Assembly: GCA_024693365.1 (NCBI GenBank)
Contig: JAILLF010000044.1
Location: 38,463 to 102,462 of the forward strand
DNA length: 64,000 nt
Direction of reading: 5' to 3'
From: Acetatifactor sp.
GTDB lineage: Bacteria > Bacillota > Clostridia > Lachnospirales > Lachnospiraceae
Shown here: in pieces, positions 32,965 through 41,557 of the stretch
Layout of the letters: every line of letters begins with the position of its first letter
Numbering within the stretch: position 1 is the stretch's first letter
Program-made: the position numbers and the translations under genes
The notes under the pieces: model-generated
Seen by the model: only the letters and a program-made list of their open reading frames with translations
The model's database searches: none
Told to the model about the DNA's origin: nothing

Positions 32965-33948
32965 ATGGACAACGAAAAAACAACGATCGACGACGTGGCA
33001 AAGGCCCTCGGCCTATCAAAATCAACGGTATCCAGATCCATATCCGGAAAGGGGAGGATCAGTGCCGAAACGAGACAGAAGGTACTCGATTACATTGAGG
33101 AGCGCAACTACAGGCCCAATCCCCTTGCCAAGGGCTTAAGTGAATCCAAGACTTATAACGTTGGCTGGGTGATTCCCGGAGATGATCACCTGACGTCGCT
33201 GTATTTCTATCAGCGCTGCCTGCAGGGAGTTATTGGCGCTGCGGCAAAAGCTGACTATGACGTGCTGATCACCACCATCGGAAAGGATGACATATCCGGC
33301 CTAAAGCGGATCACCGAGAACCACAAGGTGGACGGCGTGATCCTTGGACGGACGCTTCGCAAGGACAAAGCCATCCGATATCTCAAGGAAAAGGGGATCC
33401 CTTTTGTGGTAGTGGGCTCCACGGAGGAAAAGGGCGTGATTCAGGTGGATAATGATCACGTGGCTGCCTGCAGGGAACTCACCTCCATCCTTAAGATGAA
33501 GGGGGTAAAGCGCGTTGCCTTTATCGGCGGGGACACCGGACAGGTGGTTACGGGCAGCCGCCTGCAGGGCTTTCAGGAGGGGATGGAGGACGCCAGAACG
33601 CAAATCTGCCTGGACTGCGTCAATAAGGACAGGGTGGACAGGGCCGTCGAGGAGGCGGTCGCCTTTGGAACGGACTGCATTGTGTGTGAGGATGACCGGA
33701 TCTGCCAAATGGTGATGGAAAAACTGAAGGAGATGGAGCTGGAGGTACCCACGGATCTAAAGGTGGCAAGCTTCTACGACAGCAAGCTTTTGGGAAATTA
33801 TAAGCCGCAGATTACCGCCCTGAAGTATGACCCCACGGAGCTGGGGAAAAAAACGTGTGAAACATTGATGGCCATTATCAATGGGAAAAAGGTGGAAAAC
33901 CGGCAGATGCTCGGCTATGAAGTGCTGCTCAAGGGCTCAACCCAATAA
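32965..33948 (+). CDS. LacI family regulator of the galactan locus
   Basis: A 327-aa repressor. The HTH is at residues 3-50 (TTIDDVAKALGLSKSTVSRS, hinge RPNPLAKGL), followed by a Peripla_BP sugar-sensing core (VGWVIPGDDHLTSLYFYQ, VDGVILGRTLRKD, CIVCEDDRICQMVMEKL). It sits directly upstream of, and in the same direction as, the sugar ABC operon, and the two operators match its likely palindromic site. Inference: a galacto-oligosaccharide or galactose derivative releases repression. Confidence 0.93.
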   Translation: MDNEKTTIDDVAKALGLSKSTVSRSISGKGRISAETRQKVLDYIEERNYRPNPLAKGLSESKTYNVGWVIPGDDHLTSLYFYQRCLQGVIGAAAKADYDVLITTIGKDDISGLKRITENHKVDGVILGRTLRKDKAIRYLKEKGIPFVVVGSTEEKGVIQVDNDHVAACRELTSILKMKGVKRVAFIGGDTGQVVTGSRLQGFQEGMEDARTQICLDCVNKDRVDRAVEEAVAFGTDCIVCEDDRICQMVMEKLKEMELEVPTDLKVASFYDSKLLGNYKPQITALKYDPTELGKKTCETLMAIINGKKVENRQMLGYEVLLKGSTQ

Positions 33949-33997
33949 AAATATGGCTTGGTAAAACCTTTTACGTCTGGAAATTTTGAATATCGTA

Positions 33998-34026
33998 TTG
34001 ACAAGATGCCATATAGTTGGTAAAAT
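33998..34026 (+). promoter_or_regulatory. strong sigma-A promoter of the galactan transport operon
   Basis: TTGACA (33998-34003), 17-nt spacer, TAAAAT (34021-34026). The start point would fall at about 34033, immediately before the operator. Confidence 0.8.
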
Positions 34027-34034
34027 TCCACATA

Positions 34035-34050
34035 GAGCAACCGATTGCGC
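34035..34050 (+). promoter_or_regulatory. LacI-family operator at the transcription start
   Basis: GAGCAACCGATTGCGC shares the core GCAACCGATTGC with the site at 32925. Position +2 to +18 of the promoter is a classic blocking position. Confidence 0.8.
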
Positions 34051-34105
34051 AAAACCGCAATTGATTAATTTTCACAAGGATTGCTATAAGGGAGGATAAG
34101 AGGAC

Positions 34106-35425
34106 ATGAGAAAAAGAGCATTAGCACTGTTGATGACGTGTGTTTTGTCCATGACGGCTCTTGCGGGCTGCGGCGGTAATACGGACGGAAGCAGCCAGGC
34201 GGAAGTTCAATCTTCAGCGAGCGGATCCGGCGGCGGAGAGATTCAGAAGCTGGATGACGATAAGGCGGCAAGCGCCATTGATAATCTGGTGGCAAACACC
34301 AAGGATACCGTACAGCTTACCGTTTGGGCGTCTGAGATGGATCAGGACTTCACCCAGACGCTTCTGGACCAGTTCAAGGCAAAGTATCCCAGCGTTAAGT
34401 TTGATTTCCAGCTGGGCATTCAGTCTGAGGCCGGAGCAAAGGACGCGGTGATGGCGGATCCCACCGCTGCGGCAGACGTTTATGCGTTTGCAGATGACCA
34501 GCTCATTGAGCTCATTAACATAAAGGGACTTACGGAAGTAAGCACTGCTTACACCTACGACGTGGCTTCCGAGAATTCTGCAAGTTCAATCGCGGCAGCT
34601 ACCTATAACGGAAAAGTATATGCATACCCCATGACGGGTGACAACGGCTACTTCATGTATTACAACAGCAGCATCTTCTCTGCTGAGGACATGGTAAGCT
34701 TTGACAAGATGGTTGAAGTTGCCAAGCAAAAGGGCGTGACCATTGGTTATCAGAAGGGTGGCTGGTATCTCCACGGCTTCTTCGATGCAGAAGGCACCGG
34801 ACATTATGCAGACCTTCAGAGCGACGGCAGCACCACTTGTAACTGGAATGACCAGGTTGGCGTTGACATTGCGAACGCGATCATCCAGTATGCAAAGGAC
34901 GGCGTTCTGGTAATGGCAGACGACAGCACCGCGGCAGAAGCCTTCAAGGCCGGTACCATGGGTGCGGTAGTCAGCGGTACCTGGGCGGCACAGAACTTCT
35001 CTGATGCACTTGGCTCCAACTATGCAGCCTGCATCATGCCGAAGTTCAAGGCAGGCGGCAAGGAGTATCAGATGACCGCATACCTCGGCTTCAAGCTGAT
35101 CGGCGTTAACCCCAACAGCGCATATCTGCCTTGGGCAATGCTTCTGGCTGAGTACTTAACCTGTGAAGAGAGCCAGATCGCAAGATTCCAGGCTAGACAG
35201 TTAGGACCCTCCAACGTGAAGGCAGCTTCCTCAGATGCAGTGCTTAAGGACGTGGCCATCGCAGCAATCTCCGCACAGGGAGCTCACGGAACGCTTCAGA
35301 GAGTAGGCGGAAACTACTGGGCATCCAGCGAATCCCTTTCCGACATCCTGATCAGTGGCAACCCTGACGGACAGGACGTCCAAAAGCTCCTGGATGACGC
35401 AGTGAGCGGAATTACTGCAAAATAA
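34106..35425 (+). CDS. sugar ABC transporter substrate-binding lipoprotein
   Basis: A 439-aa family-1 solute-binding protein anchored outside the membrane. The signal peptide ends with lipobox ALAGC, followed by a Gly/Ser linker. The fold is maltose-binding-like: VQLTVWASEMDQDFTQTLLD, cut here to QLTVWASEMDQDF, DVYAFADDQLIELI, YAYPMTGDNGYFMYYNSS, and AAQNFSDALGSNYAACIMP. Partnered by the two permeases downstream; no ATPase is encoded, as in many Firmicutes where a shared MsmX-type ATPase is used. Given the GH53 genes, galacto-oligosaccharides from beta-1,4-galactan are the likely ligand. An inter-gene hairpin follows, which usually raises mRNA level of the binding protein. Confidence 0.92.
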   Translation: MRKRALALLMTCVLSMTALAGCGGNTDGSSQAEVQSSASGSGGGEIQKLDDDKAASAIDNLVANTKDTVQLTVWASEMDQDFTQTLLDQFKAKYPSVKFDFQLGIQSEAGAKDAVMADPTAAADVYAFADDQLIELINIKGLTEVSTAYTYDVASENSASSIAAATYNGKVYAYPMTGDNGYFMYYNSSIFSAEDMVSFDKMVEVAKQKGVTIGYQKGGWYLHGFFDAEGTGHYADLQSDGSTTCNWNDQVGVDIANAIIQYAKDGVLVMADDSTAAEAFKAGTMGAVVSGTWAAQNFSDALGSNYAACIMPKFKAGGKEYQMTAYLGFKLIGVNPNSAYLPWAMLLAEYLTCEESQIARFQARQLGPSNVKAASSDAVLKDVAIAAISAQGAHGTLQRVGGNYWASSESLSDILISGNPDGQDVQKLLDDAVSGITAK

Positions 35426-35440
35426 ATTAGATCCTTAGTA

Positions 35441-35473
35441 ACCCCATATGAGAGCTACCGCAATCATATGGGG
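35441..35473 (+). terminator. intercistronic hairpin after the binding-protein gene
   Basis: CCCCATATGA pairs with TCATATGGGG around a 13-nt loop. There is no strong T-run. It is best read as an mRNA-stabilising or attenuating hairpin between the binding-protein and permease genes. Confidence 0.65.
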
Positions 35474-35509
35474 ATTTCTATATCAAAAATAGTGTGAAAA
35501 GGAGAAAAA

Positions 35510-36970
35510 ATGGCTACGGAAAAACCTAAACAAAAAAAGTCATTCGCACAAACCGCCTTTGCACGATACTTTATTGATTTTGGAGAGGCAATTGCCAAGG
35601 GAGATTGGGCGGTAAAGGCCTCTTTGGGCGTGATGGGCATGGGTTTCTTTAAGAGAAAGCAGATTGCAAAAGGCGTTCTTGTCACCTTGGTGCAGCTGGC
35701 CTACCTTCTCTGCTTTATTCTTTTTTCCATTCCAAATCTTGCCAAGTTCTCTACCTTGGGAACGGTACAGTATCAGGATCCGAAGATCAATCCCCTCACC
35801 TTTGAGGTGGAGCAGTTCCCTTACGACAATTCCTTCCTGATTCTGATCTATGGCATTGCGTCGCTGTTCCTGCTCTTTGTTTTCCTGCTGTTTTACGTTC
35901 ATAACGTAAAGCAGGCTTATGCAGTGATGCTTGACGAACGGAACGGGAAGCACGTCAATTCCTTCAAGGAGGATCTGCAGCAGATGCTGGGGAAGAAGTT
36001 CCACGTAACCTTGCTGAGCATCCCCGCCGTCGGCGTGGTCCTGATGAATATCCTTCCGCTGCTTGTGCTGATTGCCATAGCGTTTACCAACTATGACAAA
36101 ACCCACATGCCTCCGGGAACCCTCTTTACCTGGGTCGGCTTCGAAAACTTTACCGATCTCTTTGGCGGGAAGCTGAGCCTAACCTTTGGATATGCATTCA
36201 AAAAGGTCCTGGGCTGGACCCTGACTTGGGCGTTCCTGGCAACCTTTACCTGCTTTATCGGCGGTATTTTGCTGGCGCTGCTCATCAATTCCGAGGGCGT
36301 AAAGCTCCCGAAAATGTGGAGAACCCTCTTTGTGATCGCCATCGCGGTTCCTCAGTTTGTAACGCTGATTTTGGTGAGAAACTTCTTCGCGGATCAGGGT
36401 ATCTTTAATCAGATCTGTCAGAATCTTGGCATACTTGACTTTTTCAAATCCATCGGACTTGTGAACAAAAATGCAGTATTTATCCCGTTCCTTACGGACA
36501 AGAACTGGACCAAGGTCATGATCATACTGATCAATATCTGGGTAGGCATCCCGTATCAAATGCTGATCGCAACCGGCGTGCTGATGAACGCACCCAAGGA
36601 TCAGCTGGAAAGTGCAAGGATCGATGGCGCAAACAAGTGGAAGATCTTCTGGAAGATCATTATTCCTTACATCCTGGTGGTGCAGGGACCCGCATTGATC
36701 ACGGACTTTGTCAGAAACATCAACAACTTCAACGTCATCTATCTGCTCACGCAGGACGTATACATCACACAGGATGCGGGACTCTACAAGTCCAATGCAA
36801 AGGAAGTCGACCTATTGGTGACCTGGCTCTTCAGACTGACGCAGGAAGAGCAGAACTATAAGATGGCATCCGTGATCGGTATCATAGTATTTGTGATCAG
36901 CGTGGTATTTACCCTGATTTCCTACTCAAGACTGATGAAGGGCGGAAGAGAGGAGGATTACCAGATATGA
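35510..36970 (+). CDS. sugar ABC transporter permease, MalF-type
   Basis: A 486-aa inner-membrane subunit. It is longer than the usual 300 aa because of an N-terminal cytosolic stretch and two extra spans with a 45-residue loop, as in MalF/GanP-type subunits. The EAA cytoplasmic loop is at LESARIDGANKWKIFWKI near residue 365. The last span ends in SRLMKGGREEDYQI. The stop overlaps the start of the next permease (4 nt), indicating translational coupling. It resembles GanP of the Bacillus galactan operon in size and setting. Confidence 0.92.
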   Translation: MATEKPKQKKSFAQTAFARYFIDFGEAIAKGDWAVKASLGVMGMGFFKRKQIAKGVLVTLVQLAYLLCFILFSIPNLAKFSTLGTVQYQDPKINPLTFEVEQFPYDNSFLILIYGIASLFLLFVFLLFYVHNVKQAYAVMLDERNGKHVNSFKEDLQQMLGKKFHVTLLSIPAVGVVLMNILPLLVLIAIAFTNYDKTHMPPGTLFTWVGFENFTDLFGGKLSLTFGYAFKKVLGWTLTWAFLATFTCFIGGILLALLINSEGVKLPKMWRTLFVIAIAVPQFVTLILVRNFFADQGIFNQICQNLGILDFFKSIGLVNKNAVFIPFLTDKNWTKVMIILINIWVGIPYQMLIATGVLMNAPKDQLESARIDGANKWKIFWKIIIPYILVVQGPALITDFVRNINNFNVIYLLTQDVYITQDAGLYKSNAKEVDLLVTWLFRLTQEEQNYKMASVIGIIVFVISVVFTLISYSRLMKGGREEDYQI

Positions 36971-37872
36971 TGAATCAAATGGATAAGTCAGGCGATGGCA
37001 TTCTCATAAGGCAAAAGATGGGCATGTCACAAAAAAGAAAAATTGGCGGCGCTTTTAAGACCGTATTACTGTTCCTTTTGGCCTGCCTATGGCTGATTCC
37101 CATCCTGTGGCTTCTTGTCACGGCGTTCAGCGCATATCCCGGCATGAGCAGAACAAGATTTTTTCCGGAAGAATGGACGCTGGCTAATTTTAACAGATTG
37201 TTCTTCCATCCGGATTCAATCCTGCAGTATGGAAGATGGTTTTGGAATACTCTCGTCATTGCGCTCTTCACCTGTATCGTATCCAGTATTTTCGTGCTGA
37301 TGGTGAGCTATTCGCTGAGCTGCATGCGTTTCCCGGGCAGACAGGGAATCATCCGTTTCTCGATGATACTGGGCATGTTCCCGGGCGCCCTGTCAATGAT
37401 CGCCGTGTACTTTATCATGAAGTCCATCGGCCTTACCAATTCCCATATTGGAATGGTGGTGGTGTATTCCGCCGGATCGGGTCTGGGATATCTGATCGTG
37501 AAGGGATTCATGGATACCGTGCCGGCGTCCATGCGAGAGGCTGCCAAGATAGAAGGGGCGAACGAATTTAAGATCTTCACCAGGGTAATGCTCCCTCTTT
37601 GCCGGCCGATCATTGTTTACACCGTGATCAGTACGTTCCTGGGACCTTGGTCGGATTTCATGTTTGCAAGACTGATGCTCAACTCCGGTCTGTCGAAGGA
37701 CTGGACGGTGGCCATCGGCTTGTACAATATGCTGGATAAATCCCTGATCGGCCAGAATTTCTCTGCCTTCTGTGCAGGTGGTCTGGTGATCTCCATCCCC
37801 ATCGCAATCCTCTTTGCCATCATGCAGAAGTATTACGTTGAGGGCGTGACCAGCGGTTCAACTAAGGGATAA
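36967..37872 (+). CDS. sugar ABC transporter permease, MalG-type
   Basis: A 301-aa permease with six spans. The EAA loop REAAKIEGANEFKIFTRV lies near residue 190, and the C-terminus YYVEGVTSGSTKG matches MalG/GanQ-type ends. It overlaps the MalF-type gene by 4 nt and precedes the 613-aa protein by 14 nt. With the upstream permease and lipoprotein it forms an importer lacking its own ATPase gene. Confidence 0.92.
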   Translation: MMNQMDKSGDGILIRQKMGMSQKRKIGGAFKTVLLFLLACLWLIPILWLLVTAFSAYPGMSRTRFFPEEWTLANFNRLFFHPDSILQYGRWFWNTLVIALFTCIVSSIFVLMVSYSLSCMRFPGRQGIIRFSMILGMFPGALSMIAVYFIMKSIGLTNSHIGMVVVYSAGSGLGYLIVKGFMDTVPASMREAAKIEGANEFKIFTRVMLPLCRPIIVYTVISTFLGPWSDFMFARLMLNSGLSKDWTVAIGLYNMLDKSLIGQNFSAFCAGGLVISIPIAILFAIMQKYYVEGVTSGSTKG

Positions 37873-37886
37873 GGAAAGGACGAAAC

Positions 37887-39728
37887 ATGGAAAATACGTT
37901 TGTGGTGAATATTATCCACAGGCCGGAGATGGTGCCGGAATATGCTGAAAAGGTGACGGGACAGGGGAAGGCCGAGGACATTGGAAGAAAGGCGCTTTTG
38001 ACGGAATCCCTGGACATCTTTAAGTTTCAGCAAAAGACAGCGCATGACAATGGGCTGAAGTGCACCATTCAGATGACCTATGCCTCTTTGTTTAACGAGG
38101 AGGCGATTGCGCTGGCCAAGGAGGATCATGAAAAATATGGGGATGAGATTGCGTTGACCCTTTTAGGGCTCCCCTGCAATGAATTCCGCGAGAAGTACAA
38201 GACAAAGGATTTTTGTATCTGGATGTTCTCCATGGAGGACAAGAAGAACATCGTTGACGACGTGTTTGGAAAGTTTTATGAGTGCTTTGGCTTTTATCCC
38301 GAGTCCACGGGATCTTATTACATGGACGCGGAGCTGACGAACTATATCAAGGAGAAGTATCCTACTGTCAAGTGTGCAGTGGCCACCTGCTGGGAGGAGG
38401 GACCGAAGGCATATCATACCACCAACAATTCCTGGTATACCCTGTTTGACGGCGGTCCATGGAACCCTTGGATCCCGTCGAAGCAAAACACGCATGCGCC
38501 TGCCGCGAACGAAGCCGAGGATTCCGGCATCGTGGCGATCCCGCATCTTTCGAGAGACCTTTTGGCGTGTTATGACGGTAACGGCTCCAATTTTGGAACG
38601 CATCCCCAGAACGTGCTAAGAGGCATGATTTATGACACGAAGACCTGGGAGTACCCCTATCTTTACAATCTGATCGACCAGTACCGGCATCTTGCGAAGT
38701 ACAATAACGGCTATTCCTACAACATGATGTTTGTGGGCCCTGGCTGGCTGAACAAGATGGGCCGCTGGGAACAGCCCTATGAGCTCTTGAAGAAATCCTA
38801 TGAGGACGGCATGCACTATTACGGCGAGCTGAAGAAAGAGGGAAAGCTGATTGATCTTACCATGGCGGAGTTTGCTGATTTTTACAGGGCAAACAAGACC
38901 TATACGGAGCCGGAGTGCGCGCTTTGGAAGGACATCCTCTATGGCTCGGACAAGCAGTTGTTCTGGTACGTGGATCCCTTTATGAGAGCCTGCGTGAACA
39001 TGGACCAGGGCGGCGCCATCGTTGACCTTAGGCCTTACGTTGCCAAGCTTAAGTGGGAGGTCGGTATTGGAACGCCGCACGTACAGGATGCTTCCTATCC
39101 CTTCCTGATCCAGGAAAAGTACAGGGCAGGATACTTCACGCATTATGCCGGAGAGGGCACGGTGCGCAGCGCGAAGATCTGCTGCGGCTCTGAGGAAGTG
39201 GACCTGTGTCTTTGCAGGACGCACGCAACCTTCTCTCAGGAAGGGAAGAACAGGATTCTGTCCTTGGACCCCGTGGACATAGAATTTGCCGGGGTGAGCG
39301 TAAAGCTCCAGACAAAGGTGATTTTCCCTGAGGGAGAGAGCAGGATCCAAATCAGCAGGGAAATCCTTGACGTCAGTGACCCTGCGGCAGAAATCAGCAT
39401 TAACGAATACATGGTAGCCTGCTACGGTACCACGGAGTACCCGGAGGACATGACTTCGATCAAGCTTTCCGTAGGTGACGGAGCAGACGCAAAAAAGATC
39501 GATTATGCCTACAAATGCAGGGAAGCTGCCGTGGAAGGAGCTAAGGTGGCGGAGGCCATTATCCCGCCCGTGCAGACAAAGGTGACGCTCACGACGGATG
39601 CGGATGACGCCACGAGCTATGTCAAGGAAGGCTATGCGTTTTCGCCGATGTTCACGCTGGGTATGACAAAGAAGATCAGAAAGGGAGAGGTGATAAGCAC
39701 GTGGCTCAATCTGGAAAAGGCAAACTAA
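37887..39728 (+). CDS. unrecognised 613-aa protein, candidate galactan-pathway enzyme
   Basis: Not assignable to a family from memory. ATG 37887 has GGAAAGG. No signal peptide, so it is cytosolic. The first 350 residues look like a barrel of the glycoside hydrolase/deacetylase type: an opening NTFVVNIIHRPEMVPE, TIQMTYASLFNEEAIALA, STGSYYMDAELTNYI, ATCWEEGPKAYHTTNN, and IPHLSRDLLACYDGNGSNFG, with acidic and His residues placed as in NodB/GH57-like folds. The last 200 residues are beta-rich (RIQISREILDVSDPAAEISI). It lies within the galactan operon, between the importer and GH53. A GH42-type beta-galactosidase is missing from the window, so this protein may process imported galacto-oligosaccharides; that is inference. 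Confidence 0.6.
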   Translation: MENTFVVNIIHRPEMVPEYAEKVTGQGKAEDIGRKALLTESLDIFKFQQKTAHDNGLKCTIQMTYASLFNEEAIALAKEDHEKYGDEIALTLLGLPCNEFREKYKTKDFCIWMFSMEDKKNIVDDVFGKFYECFGFYPESTGSYYMDAELTNYIKEKYPTVKCAVATCWEEGPKAYHTTNNSWYTLFDGGPWNPWIPSKQNTHAPAANEAEDSGIVAIPHLSRDLLACYDGNGSNFGTHPQNVLRGMIYDTKTWEYPYLYNLIDQYRHLAKYNNGYSYNMMFVGPGWLNKMGRWEQPYELLKKSYEDGMHYYGELKKEGKLIDLTMAEFADFYRANKTYTEPECALWKDILYGSDKQLFWYVDPFMRACVNMDQGGAIVDLRPYVAKLKWEVGIGTPHVQDASYPFLIQEKYRAGYFTHYAGEGTVRSAKICCGSEEVDLCLCRTHATFSQEGKNRILSLDPVDIEFAGVSVKLQTKVIFPEGESRIQISREILDVSDPAAEISINEYMVACYGTTEYPEDMTSIKLSVGDGADAKKIDYAYKCREAAVEGAKVAEAIIPPVQTKVTLTTDADDATSYVKEGYAFSPMFTLGMTKKIRKGEVISTWLNLEKAN

Positions 39729-39913
39729 ATTACAGATGTCCTTCCTGCTTTATGCGGGATCTGGACATAGACATGTTTTATGACAAGGATAAGAAAGAGT
39801 ATTATTGCCTGCGTTGCCAGTATACCGGTACGGAGGAGGACGTGCTCGAAAAGAATGAGATGATCCGTTTCCGTTACCGGAAGATGATGGAACGCATCAC
39901 GGATTTTGATTAA
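39701..39913 (+). CDS. small zinc-ribbon protein
   Basis: A 70-aa protein starting at GTG 39701 inside the end of the 613-aa gene (28-nt overlap). GGGAGAGG at 39683-39690 lies about 10 nt upstream of the GTG. It carries YRCPSCFMRD...YYCLRCQYTG, a four-cysteine zinc ribbon (residues about 12-40), then a basic helix RFRYRKMMERITDFD. It could be a nucleic-acid-binding or adaptor protein. The overlap implies coupled translation with the preceding enzyme. Confidence 0.7.
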   Translation: MAQSGKGKLNYRCPSCFMRDLDIDMFYDKDKKEYYCLRCQYTGTEEDVLEKNEMIRFRYRKMMERITDFD

Positions 39914-39966
39914 CGTACGCGGCGCATTGCGGGTTTAGATCACGGACGAAATGAAGGAGTACAACG

Positions 39967-41061
39967 TTGGATTTTATCAAAGGAATGGACGTCTCCACGC
40001 TTTTGGAAGAGGAGCGTTGCGGAGCAAAGTATTATGATCATGGCGTGCGAAAAGAGCTTTTGGATATCCTGAAAAGCTACGGTTGTAACTATGTAAGGCT
40101 TCGTCTTTGGAATGATCCTTATGCCGAGGACGGCAGGCCCTATGGCGCCGGAACCAATGACCTTGAGACGACCCTGGAGCTGGCAAAGCGCGCCCTGGAA
40201 AAGGGGATGGGTTTCCTTCTTGACTTTCATTACAGTGATTTCTGGGCGGATCCCGGAAAGCAAAACATTCCCAAGGCGTGGCGAGGGCATGATGCGGAAG
40301 AGCTTTCGAAGGACGTATGCGCCTACACAAAGGAAGTGTTGGAGATCCTACAAAAGGAAAACGCCATGCCAACCATGGTGCAGATCGGGAATGAGATCAC
40401 CAACGGCCTGCTCTGGCCTTATGGCAAAAAGCCCGAGTTTGACAACATTGCAAAGCTTGTCAGCGCCGGGATCAAGGCCGTGAGAGAGGTGGATGCAAGC
40501 ATTCCCGTGATGATCCATCTGGATAACGGCGGGAATAACGAAATATACGTCGAGTGGTTTGACAATTACGTGAAGAGGGGCCTGGACTTCGATATCATCG
40601 GGCTTTCCTATTACCCGTTCTGGCACGGAACGCTGGATGCGCTGTCCGTCAACATGAAGGACATGGCCCGCAGGTATGGCAAGAAGATCGTGGTTGCGGA
40701 AGTGTCCATGGGCTTTAGCACCGAGGATTACAGGCGCTATGAAGGGATCGACGAAAGTGAACTCAAAGGGATGGCAACCAAGGAAGAATTGACGAAATCC
40801 CTGGAGTATCCCATGACGCCCATGGGGCAGGCAGATTTCATGAAGGACGTGATCCGGCGGATCAAGGAAGTGCCGGGCGGCCTTGGATTCTTCTACTGGG
40901 AACCCGGCTGGATCCCCGTGCCTGGATGCGGCTGGGCAACGGAAGCAGCGCTGGAGTATACGGGAGAGCAGGGACCGGGAGGAAACGAGTGGGCAAACCA
41001 GGCGCTGTTCGACTATGAGGGCAATGCATTGCCCGCGCTTGACGTCATCAGAGATGCGTAA
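39967..41061 (+). CDS. GH53 endo-beta-1,4-galactanase, intracellular-type
   Basis: A 364-aa arabinogalactan endo-1,4-beta-galactosidase. TTG 39967 is preceded by AAGGAG at 39955-39960. There is no signal peptide, so it probably acts on imported oligosaccharides. The barrel shows FIKGMDVSTLLEEE, YVRLRLWNDPY, LLDFHYSDFWADPGKQ, the acid/base Glu in QIGNEITNGLLWP and the nucleophile Glu in VAEVSMGFS, with FFYWEPGWIPV near the end. Length is that of a bare catalytic domain. It is the last gene of the transport operon, before the hairpin array, and has a secreted paralogue downstream. Confidence 0.93.
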   Translation: MDFIKGMDVSTLLEEERCGAKYYDHGVRKELLDILKSYGCNYVRLRLWNDPYAEDGRPYGAGTNDLETTLELAKRALEKGMGFLLDFHYSDFWADPGKQNIPKAWRGHDAEELSKDVCAYTKEVLEILQKENAMPTMVQIGNEITNGLLWPYGKKPEFDNIAKLVSAGIKAVREVDASIPVMIHLDNGGNNEIYVEWFDNYVKRGLDFDIIGLSYYPFWHGTLDALSVNMKDMARRYGKKIVVAEVSMGFSTEDYRRYEGIDESELKGMATKEELTKSLEYPMTPMGQADFMKDVIRRIKEVPGGLGFFYWEPGWIPVPGCGWATEAALEYTGEQGPGGNEWANQALFDYEGNALPALDVIRDA

Positions 41062-41130
41062 GCGACCTAGAGAGCGTTAAGAGCTTGACAGATTATCCCC
41101 AATTGTGATGATTCCATGGAATAACCTTGA

Positions 41131-41489
41131 GGCTACGGGCAAAAAAGGAAAAGTGGAAAAATGACCCGTAGGGAAAGGGAAAAGGCTACGGGCAAAAAGG
41201 CAAAAGTGAAAAAGGACCCGTAGGAAAATGGCCGAGGCTACGGGCAAAAAAGGAAAAGTGGAAAAAGGACCCGTAGGAAAATGGCCGAGGCTACGGGCAA
41301 AAAGGCAAAAGAAAGAAAATGACCCGTAGGAAAGCGAAAGAGGCTACGGGCAAAAAGGCAAAAGTGGAAAAATGACCCGTAGGGAAAGGGAAAAGGCTAC
41401 GGGCAGAAAGGCAAAAGAGGAAGAATGACCCGTAGGAGAAAGGAAAAGACTACGGGCGGAACGACAAAAAGCTAAATTTAACCCGTAAG
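41131..41489 (+). repeat. seven-unit tandem array of 53-bp hairpin repeats
   Basis: Units start at 41131, 41184, 41236, 41289, 41342, 41395 and 41448; spacing is 53, 52, 53, 53, 53, 53. Units 1-6 hold CTACGGGC near the start and GACCCGTAG about 24 nt later, a 7-bp inverted repeat CTACGGG/CCCGTAG. Unit 7 is degenerate (CTACGGGC and ACCCGTAAG). The remaining + strand bases are almost pure purine (A- and G-runs). It occupies the gap between the two GH53 genes and has no open frame. The period is close to five helical turns. Not CRISPR: no unique spacers. Confidence 0.92.
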
Positions 41490-41557
41490 ATGGAGGAACA
41501 GGTTCAGTTTGGTAATAAAGTGAAACATATGACGTGAAGGATGAGGACGGGGATTGC

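Noticed and set aside
41131-41489. Possible CRISPR array
   Set aside because: Units are tandem, degenerate and lack unique spacers, and no cas gene is present.
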